From positions 186,001-250,000 of the forward strand of contig JBAZYO010000008.1 in NCBI GenBank assembly GCA_041659285.1: a DNA stretch of 64,000 nt. Direction: 5' to 3'. Shown one piece after another: positions 26,557 to 34,497 of the stretch. Below the pieces are notes generated by a model that saw only the letters and a program-made list of their open reading frames with translations, was not told the origin of the DNA and did no database searches. Both the position numbers and the translations under genes were made by a program. Source of the stretch: Vicinamibacterales bacterium (GTDB lineage Bacteria; Acidobacteriota; Vicinamibacteria; Vicinamibacterales; UBA2999). The first letter of the stretch is position 1; every line of letters begins with the position of its first letter.

Positions 26557-27320
26557 CGCCGAGGCCCCGCGCCGGGCGCCGGCGCGGTAACCGGCCTCGC
26601 CTTGAGGTGCTCGCGGCGGATCACGAGCAGCCACCACAGCTTGAGCACATCGACGCCGGTGCGGAAGATGCGGGGGAAGTTGAAGAACTGCGACTTGCCG
26701 TAGGCGCGGTGGTAATGGTGGACCGGCGTTTCGGCGACGCGGAAGCCCGCGTCCTGGAACTTCTTCATCATCTCCAGGCAGATCACGCCGCTGTCTTTCT
26801 CGAGTCGGACCACGTCGAAGATCCGCCGCCGCATCAGCCGGAAGTCGCAATCGACGTCGCGGACCTTCAGGCCAAACAGCAGCTTCACGGTGTGGTGGTA
26901 GAGGCGGCCGATAATGATGCGGTGCCTCGGATCCGACCGGCTGATCTTCCAGCCGTTCACCCAATCCACCTCGTCGGTCATCTGCTTCCAGAGCAGGACC
27001 ATTTCCGACGGGTCGTACTGGGCGTCGCCGTCGGTGTAGAACACCAGGTCCTTGGTGGCGGCGGCAAACCCGGATCGCAAGGCGCCGCCGTAGCCGCGGT
27101 TCTTCTGGTGGTGGATGATGCGGACGTGGTCGGGATACACCCGCGCCAGCTCGTCGAGAATGCGCGGCGTCTCGTCCTGGCTGCCGTCGTTGATGACCAT
27201 GACTTCGAAGTCGGGCGTCAGCGTGCCCGCCACCTGCACGGCGCTGATCACCAGGCTGGCAATCGTGCCGGCATCGTTGTAGGCCGGAAAGAACACGCTC
27301 AGGCCGGGCATCTTGGCCAC
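26553..27320 (-). CDS. Family 2 glycosyltransferase
   Basis: 255 residues; a GTG at 27320 or ATG at 27311 could start it. GT-A fold: LSVFFPAYNDAGTIASLV at the N-terminus, VMVINDGSQDETP (nucleotide binding) and the metal-binding DGDAQYDP (DxD-like), then DVDCDFRLMRR. No transmembrane tail beyond a short hydrophobic WWLLVIRRE. It resembles polyprenyl-phosphate sugar transferases. It starts one base after the preceding glycosyltransferase stop and overlaps the epimerase gene, so the set is a tight operon. Confidence 0.9.
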   Translation of the reverse strand: MAKMPGLSVFFPAYNDAGTIASLVISAVQVAGTLTPDFEVMVINDGSQDETPRILDELARVYPDHVRIIHHQKNRGYGGALRSGFAAATKDLVFYTDGDAQYDPSEMVLLWKQMTDEVDWVNGWKISRSDPRHRIIIGRLYHHTVKLLFGLKVRDVDCDFRLMRRRIFDVVRLEKDSGVICLEMMKKFQDAGFRVAETPVHHYHRAYGKSQFFNFPRIFRTGVDVLKLWWLLVIRREHLKARPVTAPAPGAGPRR

Positions 27321-27321
27321 T

Positions 27322-28059
27322 TTACTTCGATCCTCCCGGCTGCCGCGGCCGGATCCGGCCGTGGCGCAGCACGAGCTTCCAGGGCGTGATCAGGGATTCG
27401 AGCAGCACGCCGCTCGACAGCTTCGACGCGCCCTGCCGCCGCTCCACGAAGATGATCGGCGACTCGACGATGCTGAGGCCGGCGTCGGCGGCCATGAACG
27501 TCACGTCGAGCAGGAAGGCGTAGCCTTCGGACACGATCTTGTCGAGCGGCAGCCGGGCGAGCGACCGCCGCCGCCAGCAGCGGTAGCCGGTGGTGATGTC
27601 GCGCAAGCCGAGACCGGTGACCGTGCGGATGTAAAAGTTCGCGAACGAGCTGAGGATGATCCGGCGCAGCGGCCAGTTCACGACGCTGATGCCGTTCAGG
27701 TATCGCGACCCGATGACGAGGTCCGCGCCTGCCTCGGCTTCGGCGATCATCGCCGGCAGGTACTTCGGATCATGCGACAGGTCGGCGTCCATCTGGCACA
27801 CCAGGTCGGCATCACCGGCAATGGCGTGGCGGAAGCCTTCGAGGTACGACACCCCCAGGCCCCGCGGGCCGGTGCGATGGAGCACGCGCACACGGCCGGG
27901 ATACTGGACGGTGAGCGCATCGGCGACCGCGCCGGTGCCGTCGGGTGACTGATCGTCCAGCACCATCACCTCGGTGCCGGGCACCTCGAGGATGTCCTTG
28001 ACGAGAATGGGCAGGTTCTCCCGCTCGTTGTAGGTCGGGACCAGGACCAGCGTCTTCAT
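27322..28059 (-). CDS. Polyprenol monophosphomannose synthase-like glycosyltransferase
   Basis: 245 residues. The N-terminus LVLVPTYNERENLPILVKDIL, then VMVLDDQSPDGTG and the metal motif MDADLSHDP, matches the soluble Ppm1/DPM1 branch of family 2. The conserved SRYLNG..NWPLRR and TGYRCWRR segments are present. The product would be a polyprenyl-phosphate hexose, donor for membrane-side glycosylation. It lies 3 bases after the upstream glycosyltransferase gene. Confidence 0.9.
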   Translation of the reverse strand: MKTLVLVPTYNERENLPILVKDILEVPGTEVMVLDDQSPDGTGAVADALTVQYPGRVRVLHRTGPRGLGVSYLEGFRHAIAGDADLVCQMDADLSHDPKYLPAMIAEAEAGADLVIGSRYLNGISVVNWPLRRIILSSFANFYIRTVTGLGLRDITTGYRCWRRRSLARLPLDKIVSEGYAFLLDVTFMAADAGLSIVESPIIFVERRQGASKLSSGVLLESLITPWKLVLRHGRIRPRQPGGSK

Positions 28060-28062
28060 CCG

Positions 28063-28923
28063 CTACCGCCGCCCCTCGAAGCGCAGCGACGCCACCTGCT
28101 CCGACACCAGGCCGACCAGCATGACGATCACCGAGAACATCAGGAGCAACACGGCGCCGTTGGGAATGCGGTCGTGGTAGGCGAAGTTCCAGGCGCCGTA
28201 GCCGGCGCCGAGCACGAACGCCGCCGCGCTGACCGGCGCGAAGATCCGCAGAGGACTGAAGATGGTGATGACTTTGAGCAAGATCAATAGAAACTTTGCG
28301 CCGTCGCTCGCCAGCCGGATCTTCGACGTGCCGATCCGCGGCAAGGCCCCAATGGGCTCGAACGCCACATTGTAACCGGCCTTGATGAAGGCCAGCGTTG
28401 TCGTGGTCGGCGTCGAGAAGCCGTTCGGGAGCAAGTGGATGAACTCGAGCAGGTACTCGCGGCGTCCGGCGCGGAAACCGGACGTCAGATCCGGAATCGG
28501 GCGGTCGGTGAGGTAACTGGCCAGCCAGTTCAGGACGGCGTTGCCAATCCGGCGTCCCGCCGTGGCCTGGGTGTCGGACGAACGCGCGCCGATCACGAGG
28601 TCGTACTCGCCGAGCCGCGCCACCAGGCGCGCCACGTCGTTGGCGCGATGCTGGCCGTCGCCATCGACAATCGTCAGCCACTCGCTCGACGTCGCGCGGA
28701 TCGCCGTCTTCACGGCGGCGCCGTTGCCCTTGTTGTACGGATGCGAGACCACGCGGGCGCCGGCCGCTTCCGCGGCCTGGCCCGTGCCATCGGTGGACCC
28801 GTCGTCCACGACCAGCACTTCGTGCCACGGCGCGGCGGCGCGGAGGCTGGCGACGACCGCGCCAATGCTCTCGCGCTCGTTGAAGGCCGGGACGACGATG
28901 GTGACGGAGCTTGGCGAGGCCAT
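28063..28923 (-). CDS. Family 2 glycosyltransferase with C-terminal membrane helices
   Basis: 286 residues. The GT-A domain (VTIVVPAFNERESIGAVVASL, VLVVDDGSTDGTG, VDGDGQH metal site) is followed by two hydrophobic helices at about 215-235 and 250-275, as in GtrB/DPMS-like enzymes that work at the cytoplasmic face of the inner membrane. First gene of the glycan unit, divergent from mraZ; the 229-base gap between them holds the mraZ promoter (29086-29114) and no other clear element on this gene's side. Confidence 0.9.
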   Translation of the reverse strand: MASPSSVTIVVPAFNERESIGAVVASLRAAAPWHEVLVVDDGSTDGTGQAAEAAGARVVSHPYNKGNGAAVKTAIRATSSEWLTIVDGDGQHRANDVARLVARLGEYDLVIGARSSDTQATAGRRIGNAVLNWLASYLTDRPIPDLTSGFRAGRREYLLEFIHLLPNGFSTPTTTTLAFIKAGYNVAFEPIGALPRIGTSKIRLASDGAKFLLILLKVITIFSPLRIFAPVSAAAFVLGAGYGAWNFAYHDRIPNGAVLLLMFSVIVMLVGLVSEQVASLRFEGRR

Positions 28924-29085
28924 CGGCTACAGAAAAATTTGCTGGCTAGGAACCGGCAATCGTAGCACGCGAGGCGTAGCACCCCGGCCTCTCCAGGTGG
29001 TAGTCAAAATATTGACACACCTTCGTCTTGTTGGCGAAACAAAGGCGTAAACGATAGACAGGTAACCATTTGAAGCACTTGGACG

Positions 29086-29114
29086 TTGACAAGCCCACTC
29101 ACCCCACTTAATAT
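29086..29114 (+). promoter_or_regulatory. Sigma-70 promoter of the division and cell-wall cluster
   Basis: TTGACA (29086-29091) and TAATAT (29109-29114) with a 17-base spacer, the best promoter in the window. Transcription would start near 29121, inside the first MraZ repeat. A second TTGACA at 29012 has no convincing -10. Confidence 0.85.
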
Positions 29115-29118
29115 CCGA

Positions 29119-29143
29119 GTGGATTTTTGTGGAGTGAAGTGGA
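29119..29143 (+). promoter_or_regulatory. MraZ box
   Basis: Three GTGGA repeats start at 29119, 29129 and 29139, with exact 10-base periodicity (5-base spacers), the known MraZ operator architecture (TGGGN or GTGGN with N5 spacing). The box overlaps the predicted transcription start. Its third unit, GTGGAG, is also the likely ribosome-binding site of mraZ. Confidence 0.85.
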
Positions 29144-29152
29144 GTTATAGAC

Positions 29153-29593
29153 GTGCTCCGGGGCAACCAGCCGGCGAAAATTGATGATAAGGGCCGGCTC
29201 AAGGTCCCGAACGGCTTTCGTGCCGCGATTCAGAAGGATCACGGCCCCGAGCTGTTCGTGACGAGCCTTACGGGCCAGTCTGTACGGATCTATCCAATGC
29301 CGGTCTGGCTCGAGATCGAGGGCCGCATTGCGCAGATGCCTTCTACTCATCCCGCGCGACAGAAGTACCTGGACCGCGTGAACTTTTACGGTCAGGTCGC
29401 GGAACTCGACCCCCAGGGACGCGTCCTGATTCAGCCCCGGCTTCGTGACAGCGCGCTCATGACCGGCGAAGTAGACGTGCTGGGGCAGCAGAACTACCTC
29501 GAGGTCTGGAACCACGAGCGCTTCGTCGCCCGGTTGCTCACCGAGCCGTTCACCGACGACGACGCGCGAGCGCTTGCTGATTTCGGGATCTAG
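29153..29593 (+). CDS. mraZ: Transcriptional regulator MraZ
   Basis: 146 residues from GTG 29153, nine bases after GTGGAG. Two SpoVT/AbrB-like MraZ domains: residues 4-50 (NQPAKIDDKGRLKVPNGFR) and about 75-125 (VAELDPQGRVLIQPRLRD). The paired DxKGR/DxxGR motifs that form the ring's DNA-binding face are both visible. MraZ represses its own promoter through the repeats at 29119-29143 and thereby the whole cluster. The stop overlaps the rsmH GTG by one base. Confidence 0.95.
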   Translation: MLRGNQPAKIDDKGRLKVPNGFRAAIQKDHGPELFVTSLTGQSVRIYPMPVWLEIEGRIAQMPSTHPARQKYLDRVNFYGQVAELDPQGRVLIQPRLRDSALMTGEVDVLGQQNYLEVWNHERFVARLLTEPFTDDDARALADFGI

Positions 29594-30486
29594 TGGAACG
29601 CGCACTTCACGTTCCCGTTCTGCTCGAGGAGGTGCGGTCGCTGCTCCAGCCGGAGCGCGGCGGCACCTTCGTGGATTGCACCGTGGGCCTGGGCGGCCAC
29701 TCGCGCATGTTGCTCGAGGGCGGGGCGACGCGGCTGATTGGGATCGATCGCGACACCGACGCGATCGCGATCGCGCGGACGGAGCTCGAATCGTTCGGTG
29801 ATCGGGTCACGCTCGTGCACGCCGACTACCGCGAGGTCGCCGGCGTGCTGGACGCCGAGGGCGTGCCGGAGGTCGCGGGGCTGCTCGCCGACTTCGGCGT
29901 CTCGTCGATGCAGCTGGACGGCGAGGGGCGCGGGTTCAGCTTCAAGCGCGACGAGCCGCTGGACATGCGGATGGACCGCAGCCGCGGCGAGACGGCGGCC
30001 GAGCTGATCGACCGGGTCGAGGAAACGGAACTGGCCGACGCCATCTATCGCTTCGGCGAAGAGCGGCGGTCCCGGCAAGTGGCGCGCGCCATCGTCATGG
30101 CGCGCCAGCAGTCGCCGATCGAGACGACCGGGCGGCTGGCGGAGATCGTGCGGCGAGGGGTGGCCGCGCGCGGCTGGCAGCGGATCGATCCGGCGACGCG
30201 CACGTTCCAGGCGCTGCGCATCTGGGTCAACCGCGAGCTGGATGAACTCGACTCGTTTATCGGCCGGGCCGCCTCGCGGCTGCAGGTCGGCGGGCGGCTG
30301 GCGCTGATTTCGTTTCACTCACTGGAAGACCGGGTGGTGAAACACACGCTGCGCGATCTGGCGCGCGGCGACGAGGCGGCCATCAAGGTGCTGACCAAGC
30401 ACCCGGTGATCGCCGGGGACGCGGAAGCGGCCGTCAACCCGCGGGCCCGGAGCGCGAAGCTCCGTGCCGCAGTACGAATCAGGTAA
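29593..30486 (+). CDS. rsmH: 16S rRNA (cytosine-1402-N4)-methyltransferase RsmH
   Basis: 297 residues. It starts HVPVLLEEVRSLL and carries the SAM-binding FVDCTVGLGGHSRMLL, GIDRDTDAI and the family signature LLADFGVSSMQLDGEGRGFSF. It methylates C1402 of 16S rRNA together with RsmI. GTG start at 29593 shares its first base with the mraZ stop codon (TAGTG). Second gene of the dcw cluster, as in most bacteria. Confidence 0.95.
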   Translation: MERALHVPVLLEEVRSLLQPERGGTFVDCTVGLGGHSRMLLEGGATRLIGIDRDTDAIAIARTELESFGDRVTLVHADYREVAGVLDAEGVPEVAGLLADFGVSSMQLDGEGRGFSFKRDEPLDMRMDRSRGETAAELIDRVEETELADAIYRFGEERRSRQVARAIVMARQQSPIETTGRLAEIVRRGVAARGWQRIDPATRTFQALRIWVNRELDELDSFIGRAASRLQVGGRLALISFHSLEDRVVKHTLRDLARGDEAAIKVLTKHPVIAGDAEAAVNPRARSAKLRAAVRIR

Positions 30487-30497
30487 GGGAGGGGCGG

Positions 30498-30893
30498 ATG
30501 GACAAAGCAGGAACCTTCGAATACGAAATTCGCAAGGACTTCCGCAATAACCAGATCGTGCGGGAGGTGGACGAGCGCCGCCAGCGCGACCTGTGGATGA
30601 CGCTCGGCGTTGGCGTCGCCCTTGTCGGGGTGCTGCTGTTCTCGGCGTGGCAGCACTTCGAGCTGCTGCGCCATGGCTACAGGCTCGAGCAGATGCAGCG
30701 CGACCGCGCGGCGGAGAACGACATCAACCGCCACCTGCGCCTCGAAATGGAAACGCTGCGCGCTCCCCAGCGCATCGAGAAGCTCGCGATCGAGCGGCTC
30801 GGCATGGTGAGCCCCGGCGCGGCTGAAGCCGTCGTGCTCGAACGCGTGGCGCCGCAGGCGGCGCCCGCCAAGTCCGTCGTCGCGAGCCGGTAA
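30498..30893 (+). CDS. ftsL: Cell division protein FtsL-like
   Basis: 131 residues with the FtsL layout: a short charged cytosolic N-terminus (1-33), one membrane helix (about 34-52, MTLGVGVALVGVLLFSAWQ) and a periplasmic coiled coil (about 55-105) ending IEKLAIERLGMVSP, then a Pro/Ala tail. Sequence conservation in FtsL is low, so the name rests on layout and position between rsmH and ftsI. GGGAGGGG precedes the ATG. FtsL with FtsB and FtsQ activates FtsWI at the septum; no ftsB is seen here. Confidence 0.85.
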   Translation: MDKAGTFEYEIRKDFRNNQIVREVDERRQRDLWMTLGVGVALVGVLLFSAWQHFELLRHGYRLEQMQRDRAAENDINRHLRLEMETLRAPQRIEKLAIERLGMVSPGAAEAVVLERVAPQAAPAKSVVASR

Positions 30894-30904
30894 CAGGGTC
30901 GACC

Positions 30905-32944
30905 GTGGCCGTCCAGCCTGATCTCAATTGGCGTCCGGTGCTCAGGCGCCGCCTCACGGTGGCCGCGGGAGTGCTCGCCTTCTGGGTGCTCGGGATCGAG
31001 GCTCGTCTGGTCGTGCTGCAGGTGGTGCAGCACGACGAGTTGTCGGCGCGGGCCGAGCGCCAGCAGTCGGAAACCCAGAAGACGCCCGGCAAGCGCGGCG
31101 AGATCTACGATCGCAAGGGCCGGCTGCTCGCCTATAGCGTGGACGCCGACACCGTCTACGCCGTTCCCACCGACATCAAGGATCCGGTCAAGGCCGCGGC
31201 CCTGCTGTGCGGCGCCTTCGATGAATGCACCAAGAAGGATCGTGACCAGCTGGTGGAGCGCCTGAGCCGGAAGCGCCCGCGCGGCGGCCTGACCTCCTTC
31301 CAGTATGTGAGGCGCCGGGCGACGCCGATTGAGACCAAGCGCATCGCCGCGCTCGAAATGAAGGGCATCGGCTTCATGAAGGAAAGCAAGCGGTTCTACC
31401 CGAACCGCGAGCTGGCCGCGCACCTGATCGGCTACGTCGGCACCGACAACGCCGGCCTCCACGGCATTGAAGCCACTTACGACAAGACCGTCCGCGGCCG
31501 CGAGGGCACCCTGCTGGTACAGACCGACGCCCGCGGCCACGCGTTCAGCCGCCTCGATCGGCCGCCGACCACCGGCGGGTCGCTCGAACTCACCATCGAC
31601 GAGCACCTCCAGTACATCGTCGAGCGGGAATTGAAGGCTGGCGTCGAAGCGGCGCGCGCCGATGGCGGCACCGCGGTGGCGATGGACCCCTATACCGGCG
31701 AGATTCTCGCGATGGCGAGCTGGCCGACGTTCAACCCGAACCAGTACGGCGGCACCAGCGACGCCGCGCTGCGCAATCGCGCCGTCCAGGATCTCTACGA
31801 GCCCGGGTCCACGTTCAAGCTGGTGACGGCGTCGGCGGCGATCGAGGAGAAGGTGATCACCCCCGACGAGATCATCGACGTCAGCGCCGGCCTCATTCGC
31901 TTCGGCAGCCGCGTGGTCAACGACATGCACCGCTACGGCCCGCTGTCGTTCACCGACGTGATCGTCAAGTCGAGCAACGTCGGCGCGATCAAGGTGGGCT
32001 TGAAGGTCGGCGCCGAGCGCATGGGCCTCTACATCCGCCGCTTCGGCTTCGGGCGGGCGTCGTCGCCGGATTTTCCCGGTGAGAGCCCCGGCATTGTCTG
32101 GGACCCGTCGAAGCTGAACGACAGCGCGCTGGCCTCGGTGTCGATGGGCTACCAGATCGGCGTGACGCCGCTGCAGATGGCCGCGGCGGCCAGCGTGATC
32201 GCCAATGGCGGGACCTTGTACGAACCCCACGTGGTGCGCGCCATCGTCAAGGGGGGCGTGCGGACCGCGGTGCCGCCCAAGGCCGTCAGGCGCGCGATCC
32301 TGCCCGGGACGGCGGCGACCCTGACGTCGATCATGGAATTGGTCGTGACCGAAGGCACGGCCAGGCGGGCCGCGCTCGCGAGTTACACGGTCGCGGGCAA
32401 GACCGGCACCGCCGACAAGCTGGTGAACGGCCGCTATTCACCGTCGCAGCAGAACGTGTCGTTCGTTGGTTTCGTGCCGTCGCGCAATCCGGTGATGACG
32501 GTGATCGTGATGATCGACTCACCGCGCCTCGGCGGTGACACCGGCGGCGTGATCGCCGCGCCAATCTTCAAGGGCATTGCCGACGCCAGCCTGCGGCAGA
32601 TGGGCGTGACGCCCAACATCAATCCGGCCCCGCCCGTCCTGATCGCGCGCCGCGACCAGAACCCGGTGACGACGGCGGCGGCGTCATCGGCGCCCGCGAT
32701 CGTGACGATGACCGCGAACATGACCGACGGCGGGGGGCTGCCCGACCTTCGCGGCTTGAGCGCGCGCGACGCGTTGCGCGAGCTGGCGCGCCTCGGCCTC
32801 ACCGCCCGGATGCAGGGCGCCGGCGTCGTCGTCGATCAGACGCCCGCTCCCGGCTCGATGATCGAGCCCGGCGCGTCGTGCATGCTGGTCCTCAATCGGC
32901 GCCCGGCGCCGCGGCCGGCCGGCGCCCTTGGAGACCAGCGGTGA
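30905..32944 (+). CDS. ftsI: Division-specific penicillin-binding protein (FtsI/PBP3-type) with PASTA domain
   Basis: 679 residues from GTG 30905. One N-terminal membrane helix (about 20-42), a dimerisation domain, then the transpeptidase with all three motifs: Ser nucleophile in EPGSTFK, SSN in VKSSNVGAI, and KTG in VAGKTGTADK. A single PASTA domain (about residues 615-675, LPDLRGLSARDALRELARLG) closes the protein, as in Gram-positive and many acidobacterial homologues but not E. coli. It cross-links septal peptidoglycan with FtsW. Its stop overlaps the murE GTG (GTGA). Confidence 0.95.
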   Translation: MAVQPDLNWRPVLRRRLTVAAGVLAFWVLGIEARLVVLQVVQHDELSARAERQQSETQKTPGKRGEIYDRKGRLLAYSVDADTVYAVPTDIKDPVKAAALLCGAFDECTKKDRDQLVERLSRKRPRGGLTSFQYVRRRATPIETKRIAALEMKGIGFMKESKRFYPNRELAAHLIGYVGTDNAGLHGIEATYDKTVRGREGTLLVQTDARGHAFSRLDRPPTTGGSLELTIDEHLQYIVERELKAGVEAARADGGTAVAMDPYTGEILAMASWPTFNPNQYGGTSDAALRNRAVQDLYEPGSTFKLVTASAAIEEKVITPDEIIDVSAGLIRFGSRVVNDMHRYGPLSFTDVIVKSSNVGAIKVGLKVGAERMGLYIRRFGFGRASSPDFPGESPGIVWDPSKLNDSALASVSMGYQIGVTPLQMAAAASVIANGGTLYEPHVVRAIVKGGVRTAVPPKAVRRAILPGTAATLTSIMELVVTEGTARRAALASYTVAGKTGTADKLVNGRYSPSQQNVSFVGFVPSRNPVMTVIVMIDSPRLGGDTGGVIAAPIFKGIADASLRQMGVTPNINPAPPVLIARRDQNPVTTAAASSAPAIVTMTANMTDGGGLPDLRGLSARDALRELARLGLTARMQGAGVVVDQTPAPGSMIEPGASCMLVLNRRPAPRPAGALGDQR

Positions 32945-34497
32945 TCCTCGGTGATGTGACCGACACCCTGCGGGAACTGGTGGTGGCGCCACCCCCGGCG
33001 GGGATGCCACGTGGCGCTTCGACCAGCTCAGGGTCACCGCGAGCGGAGTCGAGTGGTGATCGGCAGCTCACCGCGATTGCCTACGATTCCCGCCGCGTCG
33101 TGCCGGCCGCCTTGTTCGTGGCCCTCAAGGGGCTCAAGGCCGACGGCGTCGAGTTCACCGAGCAGGCAATTGCCCGCGGCGCGCAAGCGGTGGTGTCGGA
33201 ATCGCCGGCCCCCGCCGGTGTCGCCGTGCCGTGGATTGCCGTTCGCGACGCGCGGCTCGCGCTCGCCCTGCTCGCCGATCGGTTCTTCGACCACCCGAGC
33301 GGGCGGATGCCGGTGATCGGCGTCACCGGCACCAACGGCAAGACCACGACGGCCTACCTGCTGGCCGCCATGCTCGACGAGGCCGGGCTCCGCGCCGGCA
33401 TGCTCGGCACGGTCGCCTATCGCGTCGGCGGCGAGGATCGCGAGGCGTCGCGCACCACGCCGGAGGCGCCGGACCTGCAGCAGTTACTGAGCGACATGCT
33501 GCGCCAGGGCAACCGCTCCGCGGTCATGGAAGTGTCGTCGCACGCGCTGTCGCTGAAGCGGGTCGACGGCATGCACTTCGCCGCCGCGGTGTTCAGCAAC
33601 CTCACCCGCGACCACCTCGACTTCCACGAGGACATGGAGGCCTACTTCGCCGCCAAGCGCCGTCTGTTCGAGATGCTGCCTCGCGACGCGCCGGGCGTCA
33701 TCAACCTCGACGACCCGAGGGGCGCGGGCCTGGTCGAGATCTGCGGCCGGCCGGTCACCTACGCCATCAACGCGGCGGCGGACCTACGGCCCGGCGCGGT
33801 GGAGATGACGTTGACCGGCTTGCGTTTCGAGATCACGACGCCGAAGGGCACCGTTCACATCCAATCGAAGCTCGTCGGCCGCCCGAATGTTTACAACATC
33901 CTCGCGGCCACAGCGGCCGCGATCTCGCTCGACGTGCCGATTGCGGCCATCGAGCGCGGCGTGGCCGGTCTGGCCGGGGTGCCCGGGCGCTTCGAGGTGG
34001 TCTCCGGCGCCGACGATGACGTCACCGCAATCGTGGACTACGCGCATACCGATGACGCCCTCCGCAACCTGCTCGAGACGGCGCGTCCGCTGGGCGCGCG
34101 GCGGCTGGTGACGGTGTTCGGGTGCGGCGGCGATCGCGATCGTTCCAAGCGGCCGCTGATGGGCATGGTCGCGGCCCGGTTGAGCGACGTCGTCGTGATC
34201 ACGTCCGACAACCCGCGCACCGAGGACCCGAAGCGGATCATCGAGGAAATCGAGCGCGGCATTCCGGCCGGCAGCCAGTCGTCGCCGCGCACGCCGGTGG
34301 TGGTCTCGGTGGTCGATCGTGCCGAGGCGATCCAGCGCGCCCTGGCGATGGCCGAGCCCGGCGATGTTGTGTTGATCGCCGGCAAGGGCCACGAGAAGTA
34401 CCAGCAGATTGGCGACCGGGTGCTGCCGTTCGACGACGGCGAGGTCGCGCGGGCGGGGCTGGCGAAGCGCCGTGGCGCCGGCGCGAAGGGCAGTTAG
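32941..34497 (+). CDS. murE: UDP-MurNAc-L-Ala-D-Glu:meso-diaminopimelate ligase MurE
   Basis: 518 residues from GTG 32941 (GTGA overlap with ftsI). The P-loop is GVTGTNGKTTTAYLL; SRTTPEAPDLQ and the DNPRTEDP motif indicate meso-diaminopimelate as substrate, as in E. coli. GKGHEKYQ lies near the C-terminus. An in-frame repeat (about 33017-33053) inserts roughly 18 residues rich in Ser/Gly/Arg (region 21-40) between the first N-terminal segment and LTAIAYDSRRV; the core fold is unaffected. Sits between ftsI and murF; overlap with murF is one base. Confidence 0.95.
   Translation: MILGDVTDTLRELVVAPPPAGMPRGASTSSGSPRAESSGDRQLTAIAYDSRRVVPAALFVALKGLKADGVEFTEQAIARGAQAVVSESPAPAGVAVPWIAVRDARLALALLADRFFDHPSGRMPVIGVTGTNGKTTTAYLLAAMLDEAGLRAGMLGTVAYRVGGEDREASRTTPEAPDLQQLLSDMLRQGNRSAVMEVSSHALSLKRVDGMHFAAAVFSNLTRDHLDFHEDMEAYFAAKRRLFEMLPRDAPGVINLDDPRGAGLVEICGRPVTYAINAAADLRPGAVEMTLTGLRFEITTPKGTVHIQSKLVGRPNVYNILAATAAAISLDVPIAAIERGVAGLAGVPGRFEVVSGADDDVTAIVDYAHTDDALRNLLETARPLGARRLVTVFGCGGDRDRSKRPLMGMVAARLSDVVVITSDNPRTEDPKRIIEEIERGIPAGSQSSPRTPVVVSVVDRAEAIQRALAMAEPGDVVLIAGKGHEKYQQIGDRVLPFDDGEVARAGLAKRRGAGAKGS
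33017..33053. repeat. CTTCGAC...GTCGAG repeat inside murE
   Basis: A 37-base element starting CTTCGACCAGCTCAGGGT and ending GAGCGGAGTCGAG resembles the widespread dispersed CTTCGACAAGCTCAGGG-type palindromic elements. It is read in frame within the murE N-terminus and differs from the GTCCGGC family elsewhere in the window. Confidence 0.7.
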
